From Platerodrilus igneus (Eukaryota > Arthropoda > Insecta > Coleoptera > Lycidae): a stretch of DNA of 64,000 nucleotides. The translations under genes and the position numbers were made by a program. Positions 36,146 through 49,257 of this stretch are shown here, one piece after another; the stretch's first letter is position 1; each line of letters opens with the position of its first letter. The stretch lies in the NCBI GenBank assembly GCA_036346225.1, contig JARFIW010001254.1, positions 1,275,001 to 1,339,000 of the forward strand, written 5' to 3'. Under the pieces are notes generated by a model. That model was given only the letters and a program-made list of their open reading frames with translations, was not told where the DNA came from and did no database searches.

Positions 36146-39100
36146 AGTAGCTATATCCGTTCAAATTTTTTTAATCGGATTGGTAGTTTCTGTGGTAGTG
36201 AGTTTAATAAACCAACCTCCTTAAGGTAAAGGAGGGTTGTAAATCGTGTTGTGTTGGGTAGGTAGTTGCGTGGTAGTAGGGCTATCCGTTGAAATTTTTT
36301 TAATCGGATTGGTAGTGTCTGTGGCAAGGAGTTTTATATAAACCAACCTCCCTAAGGGGGAGGGGGAATTGTAAATCGTGTTGTGTTGGGTGGTAGTTGC
36401 GTGGTAGTAGCGATATCCGTTAAAATGTTTTTAATCGGATTGGTAGTTTCTGTGGTACTGAGTACTATATAAATTAACCCCTAAGGAGGGAGAAGGGCGG
36501 GTTGAAAATCGTATAGTGTTGGGTGGTAGTAGCGATATCCGTTGAAATTTTTTTAATCGGATTGGTAGTTTCTGTGGTAGTGAGTATTATATAAACCAAC
36601 CCTTTAAGGGAGAGGGGAGTTGAAAATCGTGTGGTGTTGAGTGGTAGTTGCGTGGTAGTAGCGATATCCGTAGAACTTTTTTTATCGGATTGGTAGTTTC
36701 TGTGGTAGTGAGTATTATATAAACCAACCCCCTAAGAAGGAAGGGGGGCGGGTTGAAAGTCGTATTGTGTTGGGTGGTAGTTGCGTGGTAGTAGCAATAT
36801 CCGTTGAACTTTTTTTAATCGGATTGGTTGTTTCTGTGGTAGTGAGTTTTATATAAGTCAACCCCCCTAAGGGGGAGGGGGAGTTGAAAATCGTGTTGTG
36901 TTGGGTAGGTAGTTGCGTGATAGTAGCAATATCCGTTGAAATTTTTTTAATCGGATTGGTAGTTTCTGTGATAGTGAGTTTTATATAAAATAACTTCCTA
37001 GAGGGAGGAGGAGGTGAAAAATCGTGCTGTGTTGGGTGGTAGTTGCGTGATAGTAGTGATATCCGTTGAAATTTTATTAATCGGATTGGTAGTTTCTGTG
37101 GTAGTGAGTTTTATATAAACCAACTTCCCTAAAAGGGAGGAGGGTTGAAAATCGGGCTGTGATAGGTGGTAGTAGCGATATCCGTTCAAATTTTTTTAAT
37201 CGGATTGTTAGTTTCTGTGGTAGTGAGTTTAATAAACCAACCTCCTTAAGGTAAAGGAGGGTTGTAAATCGTGTTGTGTTGGGTAGGCAGTTGCGTGATA
37301 GTAGCGATATCCGTTCAAATTTTTTTAATCGGATTGGTAGTTTCTGTGGTAGTGAGTTTAATAAACCAACCTCCTTAAGGTAAAGGAGGGTTGTAAATCG
37401 TGTTGTGTTGGGTAGGTAGTTGCGTGGTAGTAGGGATATCCGTTGAAATTTTTTTAATCGGATTGGTAGTGTCTGTGGCAGGGAGTTTTATATAAACCAA
37501 CCTCCCTAAGGGAGAGGGGGAATTGTAAATCGAGTTGTGTTGGGTGGTAGTTGCGTGGTAGTAGCGATATCCTTTAAAATGTTTTTAATCGGATTGGTAG
37601 TTTCTGTGGTACTGAGTACTATATAAACCAACCCCTAAGGAGGGAGAAAGGAGGGTTGAAAATCGTATAGTGTTGGGTGGTAGTTGCGTGGTAGTAGCGA
37701 TATCCGTTGAAATTTTTTTAATTGGATTGGTAGTTTCTGTGGTAGTGAGTATTATATAAACCAACCCTTTAAGGGAGAGGGGAGTTGAAAATCGTGTGGT
37801 GTTGAGTGGTAGATGCGTGGTAGTAGCGATATCCGTAGAATTTTTTTTATCGGATTGGTAGTTTCTGTGGTAGTGAGTATTATATAAACCAACCCCCTAA
37901 GAAGGGTGGGGGGCGGGTTGAAGGTCGTATTATGTTAGGTGGTAGTTAAGTGGTAGTAGCGATATCCGTTGAACTTTTTTTAATCGGATTAGTTGTTCTG
38001 TGGTAGTGAGTTATATATAAATTTATATGGTAGTTGCGTGGTAGTAGCGATATCCGTTGAAATTTTGTTAATCGGATTAGTAGTTTCTGTGGTAGTAAGT
38101 ATTAGATAAATCGACACCCTAAGGAATGTGGGGGGCGGGTTAAAATCGTATTGTGTTGGGTGGTAGTTGCGTGTAGTAGCAACATCCGTTAAAATTTTTT
38201 TAATCGGAATGGTAGTTTTTATGGTAGTGAGTATTATATAAACCAACCCCATAAACGGAGGGGTGATTGAAAATCGTGTTGTAGTGGGTGGTAGTTGCGT
38301 GGTAGTAGCGATATCCATTGAACTTTTTTTAATTGGATTGGTTGTTTCTGTGGTAGTGAGTTTTATATAAATCAACCCCCCTAAAGGGTGGGGGAGTTGT
38401 AAATCGTGTTGTGTTGGGTAGGTAGTTGCGTGATAGTAGCAATATCCGTTGAAATTTTTTAATCGGATGGTAGTTTCTGTGGTAGTGAGTTTTATATAAA
38501 CCAACCCCCTACGAGGGATGGGGGTTGAAAATCGTGTTGTGTTGTGTGGTAGTTGCTTGGTAGTAGCAATATCCGTTGAAATTTTTTAATCGGATTGGTA
38601 GTTTCTGTGGTAGTATTATATAAATCAACCCCCTAAGGAGAGAGGGGGGCGGGTTGAAAAGCGTATTGTGTTGGGCGGTAGTTGCGTGGTAGTAGCGATA
38701 TCCGTTGAAATTTTTTTAATCGGATTGGTAGTTTCTGTGGTAGTGAGTATTATATAAACCAACCCTTTAAAGGAGAGGGGAGTTGAAAATCGTGTGGTGT
38801 TGAGTGGTAGATGCGTGGTAGTAGCGATATCCGTAGAATTTTTTTTTATGGGATTGGTAGTTTCTGTGGTAGTGAGTATTATATAAACCAACCCCCTAAG
38901 AAAGGAGGGGGGCGGGTTGAAGGTCGTATTATGTTGGGTGGTAGTTGCGTGGTAGTAGCGATATCCGTTGAACTTTTTTTAATCGGATTGGTTGTTCTGT
39001 GGTAGTGAGTTTTATATAAATTTATATGGTAGTTGCGTGGTAGTAGCGATATCCGTTGAAATTTTGTTAATCGGATTAGTAGTTTCTGTGGTAGTGAGTA

Positions 39101-42100
39101 TTAGATAAATCGACACCCTAAGGAGGGTGGGGGGCGGGTTAAAATCGTATTGTGTTGGGTGGTAGTTGCGTGTAGTAGCAACATCCGTTGAAATTTTTTT
39201 AATCGGAATGGTAGTTTTTATGGTAGTGAGTATTATATAAATCAACCCCCTAAGGAGAGAGGGGGGCGGGTTGAAAAGCGTATTGTGTTGGGCGGTAGTT
39301 GCGTGGTAGTAGCGATATCCGTTGAAATTTTTATAATCGAATTGGTAGTTTCTGTGGTAGTGAGTATTATATAAACCAACCCCCTAAGGGGGAGGGGGAT
39401 TGAAAATTGTGTTGTCTTGGTTGGTGGTTGCGTGGTAGTAGCGATATCCGTTAAAATTTTTTTAATTGGATTGGTAGTGTCTGTGGTAGTGAGTATTACA
39501 TAAACAAACCCTTTAAAAGGAAGGGGAGTTGAAAATCGTTTTGTGTTGGGTGGTAGTTGCGTGGTAGTAGTGATATCCGTTGAAATTTTTTAAATCGGAT
39601 TGGTAGTTTTTATGGTAGTAAGTTTTATATAAACCAACCCCCTAAGGTGGATCGGGGATGAAAATCGTGCTGTTTTGTGTGGTAGTTGCGTGGTAGTAGG
39701 GATATCCGTTGAAATTTTTTTAATCGGATTGGTAGTTTGTGTTGAAGTGAGTATTATATAAACCAACCCCCTAAGGGAGGAGGAAGAGGTGAAAAATCGT
39801 GTTGTATTGGATGGTAGTTGCGTGGTAGTAATGATATCTGTTGAAATTTTTTTAATCGGATTGGTAGTTTGTGTTGAATTGAGTATTATATAAACCAACC
39901 CCCTAAGGGGGAGGAAAAGGTGAAAAATCGTGTTGTATTGGATGGTAGTTGCGTAATAGTAATGATATCCATTGAAATTTTTTTAATCGGATTGGTAGTT
40001 TCGGTGGTAGTGAGTTTTATATAAACCAACCCACTAAGGTGGATCGGGGATGAAAATCGTGCTGTTTTGTGTGGTAGTTGCGAGGTAGTAGGGATATCCG
40101 TTGAAATTTTTTTAATCGGATTGGTAGTGTCTGTGGCAGGGAGTTTTATATAAACCAACTTCCCTAAGGGGGAGGGGGTTGAAAATCGTGTTGTGTTGGG
40201 TGGTAGTTAAGTGGTAGCAGCGATATCCGTTGAACTTTTTTTAATCGGATTGGTTGTTTCTGTGGTAGTGAGTTTTATATAAACCAACCCCCCTAAGGGG
40301 GTGGGGATATTGTAAGTCGTGTTGTGTTGGGTAGGTATTTGCCTGATAGTAGCGATATCGGTTGAAATTGTTTTAATCGGATTGGTAGCTTCTGTGGTAG
40401 TGAGTAATATATTAACCAACCCCTTTAGGAGGGAGGGGCGGGTTCAACATCGTATTGTGTTGGGTGGTAGTTGCGTGGTAGTAGCGATATCCGTTGAAAT
40501 TTTTTTAATCGGATTGGTAGTTTCTGTGGTAGTGAGTATTATATAAGCCAACCCCCTAAGGAGGGATGGGGCGGGTTGAAAATCGTATTGTTTTTGGTGG
40601 TAGTTGCGTGGTAGTAGCGATATTTGTTGAACTTTTTTTAATCGGATTGGTTGTTTCTGTGGTAGTGAGTATTATATAAACCAACCTCCTAAGGGTGAGA
40701 GGGTGATTGAAAAATTGTGTTTTGCTGGGTGGTAGTTGCGTGGTAGTAGCGATATCAGTTGAAATTTTTTTAATCGGATTGGTAGTTTCTGTGGTAGTGA
40801 GTATTATATAAACCAACCCTCTAAGGGGATAGAGGGGTTGAAAATCGTGTTGTATTGGGCGGAAGTTGCGTGGTAGTAACGATATCCGTTGAAATTTTGT
40901 TAATCGGATTGGTAGTTTCTGTGGTAGTGAGTATTATATAAACCAACCCCCTAAGGAGAGTGGGGGGCGGGTTGAAAATCGTATTGTTTTGGGTGGTAGT
41001 TGCGTGGTAGTAGTGATATTTGTTGAAATTTTTTTAATCGGATTGGTAGTTTCTGTGATAGTGAGTTTTATATAAACCAACCCCCTACGAGGGATGGTGG
41101 TTGAAAATCGTGTTGTGTTGTGTGATAGTTGCGTGGTAGTAGCGATATCCGTTGAATTTTTTTAATCGGATTGGTAGTTTCTGTGGTCGTGAGTTTTTTA
41201 TAAACCAACCTCCTTAAGGTAAAGGAGGGTTGTAAATCGTGTTGTGTTGGGTAGGTAGTTGCGTGGTAGTAGCGATATTCGTTGAAATTTTTTTAATCGG
41301 ATTGGTGGTTTCTGTGGTAGTGAGTTTTATATAAACCAACCCCCTACGGGGGATGGGGGTTGAAAATCGTGTTGTGTTGTGTGATAGTTGCGTGGTAGTT
41401 GCGATATCCGTTAAATTTTTTTTATTCGGATTGGTAGTTTCTGTGGTAGTGAGTATTATATAAACCAATCCCTTAAGGAAGAGGGGGGGTTGAAAATCGT
41501 GTTGCATTGGGTGGTAGTTGCTTGGTAGTAGCAATATCCGTTGAAATTTTTTTAATCGGATTGGTAGTTTCTGTGGTAGTGAGTTTTATATAAACCAACC
41601 CCCTACGAGGGATGGGGGTTGAAAATCGTGTTGTATTGTGTGATAGTTGCGTGGTAGTAGCGATATCCGTTGAATTTTTTTAATCGGATTGGTAGTTTCT
41701 GTGGTCGTGAGTTTTTATAAACCAACCTCCTTAAGGTAAAGGAGGGTTGTAAATCGTGTTGTGTTGGGTAGGTAGTTGCGTGGTAGTAGCGATATTCGTT
41801 GAAATTTTTTTAATTGGATTGGTGGTTTCTGTGGTAGTGAGTTTTATATAAACCAACCCCCTACAGGGGGTGGGGGTTGAAAATCGTGTTGTGTTGTGTG
41901 ATAGTTGCGTGGTAGTAGCGATATCCGTTAAATTTTTTTTATTCGGATTGGTAGTTTCTGTGGTAGTGAGTATTATATAAACCAATCCCTTAAAGAAGAG
42001 GGGGGGTTGAAAATCGTGTTGTATTGGGTGGTAGTTGCTTGGTAGTAGCAATATCCGTTGAAATTTTTTAATCGGATTGGTAGTTTCTGTGGTAGTGAGT

Positions 42101-42923
42101 TTTATATAAACCAACCCCCTACGAGGAATGGGGGTTGAAAATCGTGTTGTATTGTGTGATACTTGCGTGGTAGTAGCGATATCCGTTAAATTTTTTTTAT
42201 TCGGATTGGTAGTTTCTGTGGTAGTGAGTATTATATAAACCAATCCCTTAAGGAAGAGGGGGGGTTGAAAATCGTGTTGTATTGGGTGGTAGTTGCTTGG
42301 TAGTAGCAATATCCGTTGAAATTTTTTTAATCGGATTGGTAGTTTCTGTGGTAGTGAATATTATATGAAATGCGTATTGTGTTGGGTTGTAGTTGCGTGG
42401 TAGAAGCGATATCGGTTGAAATTTTTCTAATCGAATTGGTAGTTTCTGCGGTAGTGAGTATTATATAAACTAACCCCCTAAGGGGGAGGGGGATTGAAAA
42501 TCGTGTTGTCTTGGGTGGTAGTTGCGTGGTAGTAGCGATATCCGTTGAAATTTTTTTAATTGGATTGGTAGTGTCTATGGTAGTGAGTATTACATAAACC
42601 AACCGTTTAAGGGAATGGGGGTTGAAAATCGTGTTGTGTAGGGTGGTAGTTGCGTGGTGGTAGTGATATCTGTTGTAATTTTTTAAATCGGATTGGTAGT
42701 TTTTGTGGTAGTAAGTTTTATATAAACAAACCCCCTAAGAAGGGGGGGGCGGGTTGAAAGACGTATTGTGTTGGGTGGTAGTTGCGTACTAGTAGCGATA
42801 TCCGTTGAAATTTTTTTAATCGGATTGGTAGTTTGTGTTGAAGTGAGTATTATATAAACCAACCCCCTAAGGGGGAAGGAGGAGGTGAAAAATCTTGTTG
42901 TATTGGTTGGTAGTTGCGTGGTA
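36146..42923 (-). repeat. satellite array C, inverted, about 52 monomers
   Basis: Same monomer read on the minus strand (GTGGTAGTAGCGATATCC, TTTTTTTAATCGGATTGG, TGTGGTAGTGAGT). Variant monomers in 36146-37400 match, in inverted order, those near 29300-30500. The array is interrupted at 42924 by the nested transposon block and resumes at 62530. Confidence 0.97.
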
Positions 42924-42950
42924 TAGTCTTTGCAATTTCTAAATAGACCT
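42924..42950. repeat. left terminal inverted repeat of the 19.6-kb transposon
   Basis: 27 bases identical to the inverted right end at 62503-62529, immediately inside the TA duplication at 42922-42923. Confidence 0.92.
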
Positions 42951-43010
42951 GCGTCATTACAATTTGTGACGTCAAACTGTAGCGACGTTGCCAGTACCAA
43001 AATCCACGAT

Positions 43011-45022
43011 CGTCTCGCAGTAGTAATAACGCGGCTGCAAGAACAGTTGTAAACAGATTGAGGTTACATAATTTTTTTGTTTACATATAGCGAATAGGAT
43101 CTATGAAAATTACCTATTAATTTTGTTTATCGTGTTATTTGTAAACGAGGAGTAAAAATGAATACTTGCGAAGATTGTGGTTTTGAGTTTACACAAAAGA
43201 AGAATTTGTATGTCCATTTAAGAAAGATTCATAATTTTGAATATAGGAGACCAGTTACTTTAACTAGTAAATTTTTGTGTGATACATGTGGCAAATCCTT
43301 GACCAGTAATGCAACTTTACGTTGTCATTGCAGAACTGTTCATAAAAGTATTTCAAAAATTCTCAACTCGTCAAGAATTAAGTGCTTTTATGAAAATTGT
43401 ACAACACATCTAAAGGTATATAAAAAACTTCGACAACAATTGGCAAATGAACATCAAATTGAAACTAAACTTGATCAACTACATTTTAATTCACAATTAG
43501 GTTTGAAGATTATTATGCAAAGTGTTAATTATATACTAATCTTATTCTGTTTAACAGAGTTCAAAAACTGGAAAAACCAAGAACAGGAACAATCTTTGGC
43601 AATGTATATACTTCACACTTCAGCTAAATTATTGTATGATGGCACCATAAAGGAGTACTATAATTGCCATCGATCATACAACTACATTCCAAGAGGCAAG
43701 GGTTATAGAAGCTTAAAAAGCACAGGCACTAATAAAATTGGAAGTGTTTGTCCCTCAAGAATGGAAGCGATGATAAAGAACGATGGGTCTGTTGCAGTAG
43801 ACTTCTGGACAACTCATGTTGGACATACCAACGATATTGGTCGAGTTTTTTTAAGTAAAGAGAGTAAAGCAGAAATTGCAGGTATTTTCGAAAATAAAGT
43901 TCTAGTTGAAAATTTTACAGTTGATGTGTTTCAGGAAAATTAAAGGAAGGTATTACATTTCAACATATATTGGATGATGTTCGTGATTCTGCTTTAAAAC
44001 AAGAAAATTCACAGAGAATTTTGTTGTTAGAAACAAAAGATATGCACAATATTGTTAGGGGCTTCAATATTGAGTATGGTGTGAAACGTCACCTAAATGA
44101 TGCAATTAGCGTACGGAGAGGAGATGATAAACTTAGGAAGCGACTGCCCAGTGTTATATTATAAAAGCCAAGGTGTAGAAGGAAACTCAAATGACTCAGA
44201 AATAATTTTAGATGTTCAAGATTTTGCATTAGTCATAATGACTTCTTTTCAACGTGAACAGTTGCTTAAATTTGGGAACAACAAAGTGTGCGTTGATGGT
44301 ACACACGGTACAAATAGTTACGATTTTCAGCTCTACACACTAATGACAGTGGATGAATTTGGTTCAGGGTGCCCAGTGGCATTTTGTTTTTCAAATCGTG
44401 CTGATGAAATGATTTTCAAGTTGTTTTTGGGAAAAATTAAATCAAGAGTGGTTATTATATCAACTACTGTTTTTATGTCTGATGATGCTCCAGCATTTTA
44501 TAATGCATGGTCTTATGTTATGGCCAAGGTACCTCACCAGTTGCTATGTACCTGGCATGTGGATTGTAATTGGCACAAGAATTTGTCAAAAATCAATGGA
44601 TGATTGAAAAGAAAGTAGTAGTATATAAATCCCTTCGTGTTTTATTACAGTGTGTATCTATTGATGAATTTAATGACATTTTAAATCAGGTAATAGAAGA
44701 CCTTTATGACGATGTTGATACACAATCATTTGCTGAATATTTTCATAATAATTATGCAAATCGTCCAACATCTTGGGCATATTGCTATCGATTGGGTTTA
44801 GGAATAAACACTAACATGTATCTTGAATCGATGCACAAAGTTTTGAAGTATGTGTATTTGGAAGGTCGGAAAGTAAAACGTTTGGACAAAAGCATTAATG
44901 CAGTAATGAAAATTGCTCGAGATAGCTTGTTTAAACGTATAATTAAACTTGCAAAGAATACTTCCAATGATAAAAATTAATAGAATTAAACAAAGTCATA
45001 AAGCAAGTCTAACAATTACATC
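43011..45022 (+). mobile_element. MULE DNA transposon copy 1, 3'-truncated
   Basis: It starts with the inverted-repeat string CGTCTCGCAGTAGTAATAAC that also begins the copy at 49258 and ends, inverted, at 52861. It matches copy 2 closely through the gene to AACAATTACATC at 45022, where similarity stops abruptly. The SWIM-finger end and the right terminal repeat are absent. Confidence 0.85.
43158..44980 (+). pseudogene. MULE transposase copy 1 (C2H2 fingers plus DDE core), broken
   Basis: ATG at 43158 follows the terminal repeat and begins with three C2H2-type fingers: CEDCGFEF with HLRKIH, CDTCGKSLTS with CHCRTVH, and a third with CFYENC and NEH. These would bind the element ends. The part to 43943 is open, with IKEYYNCHRS and a SVCPSRMEAMIKNDG segment. 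The transposase core follows in other frames: KVCVDGTHGTNSYDF (Asp 1, about 44286), FMSDDAPAFYNAW (Asp 2, about 44474), CTWHVDCNW, and YLESMHKVLKYV (probable Glu, about 44820). Frame changes lie near 43940, 44120 and 44580. Copy 2 has different lesions. Confidence 0.88.
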
Positions 45023-48000
45023 TCCTGTAAAAACGGTTATATTTAATTATTCGATTGTCAAATCGTCAAATAGCACACATAACATGTGTTATGGGCTTGC
45101 GTAATATTACCAACTGTAGAAAAATTGTCTACTCTAAAGCTTAACTAAGCTTGTAGTGACTTTTAAATATTGAATGGTTACTGATTTAAGCTGGGATTTA
45201 AATTTAGGAGGAGCTTAGTTAAGCTTGAGCTCAACTTACGATTGTACAACCTGTCCTAAATGATAATAATCCATTTACTTGGATACGGCGCACTTTTATA
45301 TACTGCCAGAAAACCATTGCAAGAAGTTTTAAACTGTGCTAGTGTCTAAAAACCATTATTAATAAAAAAAAATGCAGGTCTTATGGTTCATGTACATTCA
45401 CTTCCAAGTCCAATTTGAAATGTAATTGGTGTCTGGTCAAATCGTAATGCACAGTATCATTTATATCAAAATAATTCGAAGTTGACTTTGAAGTGCACTT
45501 CAAAGGTGGTCAAGCAGGTATTAAATTTAGGTTAAGAATATACATTTTAAGGTTATGCTTATTACTTTATTTAATTGAACTAGAACAATTGGTTCATAAG
45601 AGTATTTATTTAAGAAAAATAATATGAACTTTGAGTCTGATAGTAAATAAAACTGTTGATTAGAATTTGATTTAACATAGACTTATCTAACCTCAAACCA
45701 TAGAAAAATAAAAAATTCAAGGTCATTGCAGGAGGAAATATTTGACACCTACTCGCAAACAAATATAACTACAGTCTATACTCAAGAAACTACATTCATA
45801 ATTGCATATTTTTTGTGTATAGTACAACATACTCTACATGAGCTGTAATATTTACCATAAAATACACTGCAAAATTTTAATCACCATTTATGGTGGAGCA
45901 CATTTTAACAGGAGCTGTAATATACCTTTGTTTTATTCGATAGGTTAGGAAGCTTACTGGAAACACATAAAATTCGTAATATCTGAAGAATATTTAACAC
46001 CAGAACTTACTCCAAAACATGCTCAAACAGGTGAATCCAACCTCAAGAACCAAACAAGTAAATAAATAGTCTACACAAAAAATACTCTTCATTTTGATAT
46101 TTACATATATAATATACAGTACATTAGTAGCACTAATGCTTTAGGAGATACATCACAAGTAAAAGCATTACTTATAAGGTAAACTTTATACAAATTATAT
46201 ATTGTTAGCATTTAACAAACAGCAAAATCTTTAATAACAACACTCTTTAGTCTATGCCATAGGTTGAGAAGTTGATTGTAAACACATGTATATCATATTA
46301 CCCGAAGATTGTTTAATAAAGAAAAACAACTACACGAACTGTAGGTATACTGCTGTACATTAGCAATATGAATTGCACATATGATACTAATATGAATCAA
46401 TGTTTGTAACTATTACATCTACAGAAGTGGCCGACACAACTACAGGTTTGGTCATTGCTGAAGATATGATTCTATTGAGCACATCTGTGGTGAAATAAAA
46501 ATGTTGCCAGCATGCAAACCGCAAAACAGTATTACAAAGTTCACTGATGTTAGGTATGGCCCATATTCACTTATTAAACATTTTGTCATAAAGAATATAT
46601 AAGTTATATTACTGTCAACAGCAATATATAGTATTTGTAAAACATTAGCACAAGGTCGAAACACTATTTTAACAAGGGTCATTTTTTACTAATCTCGTAA
46701 TACTACTAGGAAAAACTAAATATACCTACGGAATGCTCGACAAAATGTTACTGTAGCCAGAGATGCAGGTTGAGTGAAAACCACTCTCACAGTTGTTAAT
46801 GACTATTAATTATGTTCCCGTTTCACTTTCATTCTAAGTATACACGCTTGATCGAAGTAAGGTTTCTTTTTCATTTTCCACCACAAGGCACCTGCTAACA
46901 TTTGCTGTCACCATCCAAAAATAACATTTTCGACAGTAGTTTCCTAGACGTTACATTGTTTATTAAGCGGTACCGCGCGTCAGGTGTCCAAGAAATGTTT
47001 GTTAGTCCGGCTGCTAACATGTCCTTCACAATTACCTTCTGGTCCAGACCGAAGAATCGAGTGATGTCTCAAACATCCTGGAAGTTCATTATTACAAACA
47101 AAATTAACAAATAATTACTGAGAGGTCACGGTCAAGTGCGGTTAAACATGCGGTGGCGTGGTCAACCAATCACAAGGTTAACATATTGCTTCGTTTTAGC
47201 GTTTCTCATTGCGTTATTTTAGCTTATGAAAAATCAATAAAACGTATGACCACATGTAAATCAAATATTACTAACAATTAAAACATTTAAAAGTTTTTAT
47301 TAAAAATAACATTATTTAAGTTCACTTCTAAAATATTCTATGTAAAATAACATGTGTATTTCATTTATATCGCTAGGCTCTTTTTATTGCAATTTTTGGA
47401 TACTTTTTTATAAATACAGCCAAAATCGGCCCTAACCCGCATTTTCTGTAAATGATAATTAAAAGTAAACCTATACTAAAAAAATGAATTATTTGTCCAA
47501 TCAAAATCGGTAGGTATGTATAAAGGGCGCGATCGGATGTATGTTTGGCTGCCTAAAATCCATCAAAAAACAGGTTATTCTGTTTGGTAAATAACTTTTG
47601 TTGGATTGAAAATATGCAAAATGTAACTTCACCATTAGACTCACAAAACTTTGTACTTTCTAACGAAGGTTTGCTTTTTTTTCTAAAGTGCAGTAATAAG
47701 CAATAAATAGCTGTTAAAAGTAATGTTAAAATTCACTTACTTTATTTTAGTTACTACATCTAACATAATCAATTTGTATATAAAAAAAGCATTCGTTGGA
47801 TAGCAGAATACATATATAATCGTTCTGTTAAAAAAAATTTCAAAAATATTGATCATGATAGCCGTAGTGTACTGAATGGATTTTATTGAATTATTACATT
47901 AATTGTACGCCATTTTAATAGAAATTGTTCACAACTTCATCCGAAGATGGCACTGTTAATGATGTGTAGAATAAGGTTTAAAACCAGAATATTTCAAATT

Positions 48001-49257
48001 GAATTATTTTGGACTTTGTTTTTGTCGCATTGAAATAAAGTAAACTAATAATATATGGTGAATTACCTTTTGATAATTGTAATATAATAATGATTGGATT
48101 AATTGCAAATATTTTTGAAGCCAAAAATGACATAACCTCAACATCCATGGTTGTTTGTAAACTTTTATGTTTATATTTACAAGCGATAAGTAAATTATTA
48201 CAGCAGTGTTACTTTGTAAAGCTTATACTATGTTATAATAGTTTTAAAAAAAAAGGTAGTGTGTCGTATCCCAAAACGTAACTAGATACTCTACAATATT
48301 CAATATAAGCAAAATATTGCATCATGTTAGCAAGAGTAATGTTTATTAAAATATCTTAGTGGAACCATTGCAGGGAAATAGGATACATTTTGTTACAAAT
48401 TAGGTTGCGAGTTTGGTACTCGGCAAAATGATTTTCAAATTTGAACGATCTGGGGGAGGCCGTTCTCAAAAAACGATAATTTTTCCTACATCATTTTACA
48501 CTTCACTTTGGGGACGTTCATTGTCTTGTGTATCTTCACCAGGGGTCTGCAATGGTAATTATATTTTCAATTTGAAAAGTGTCAAAATCAGCTTTAAATA
48601 TATATGCAACTTATTAGTGTTCCTATTCTTTACCTCCACGTAGCAGAACTTCCGTCATTTTTTGGTCATACATAGTTCACATGTAACGTCAAATAGATGT
48701 GATAATAACATTTTCTCAAATTGTGCTGCCGGCAAAAATGATTATAATAAACAATAAACTTCAAAACTCCCACTAATTATGAAATATATTTTAGGCTAAA
48801 TTAATAATAAAAGTGGAAAAATTTATTTAGGATTAAACAATTTACGAAACTAGACCTAACTTTAGGCATTAGAAATAAACCATAAAAGAATTCCTTTTTG
48901 GTTTATTCTGTCAAAAAATAGCTATTTTGTTACATTAAATCGACTCTGTCAAAAACGACTAAATGTTTATTTCAATAAATATTTCAAACTAATACAATAT
49001 TTGGGGTCTTCGGTTTAATATTTTTTATCAAATGCTAATATCGAAAAATGTATTTCCAATACAAAAATACTTTCAGTTGTTACCTGTAAAGTGTGCTTTA
49101 TTAAAACAAAATTATTAAAAATTTTTTATTTTTAATGAATAACTAAGAAATAAAAATAGGATCAATTGTTGTAACATTTACAACATGTATATAGGTATTT
49201 TTGAACAGTAAGTCGTTACCAACCAAAAACTTAAAAGGAACACTGTTTTACAACGAA
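45023..49257. other. 4.2 kb of unassigned AT-rich sequence inside the nested block
   Basis: No coding motif is recognised in either strand; open frames at 46452, 46902, 48090 and 48413 lack family features. An inverted repeat (AAGCTTAACTAAGCTT at 45137-45152 and its complement at 45212-45226) suggests a small MITE-like piece. Two weakly similar stretches near 45940-46000 and 46258-46320 (AGGTTAGGAAGCTTACTGG-like and its variant) may be a diverged duplication. It separates the two MULE copies. Confidence 0.4.

Noticed and set aside
15011..42923. CRISPR-like array
   Set aside because: Units are joined head to tail without spacers and vary along their whole length; this is a eukaryotic satellite.
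46452..48643. Short open frames in the 45-49 kb stretch
   Set aside because: No family motif, biased composition from AT-rich DNA, no conserved context.
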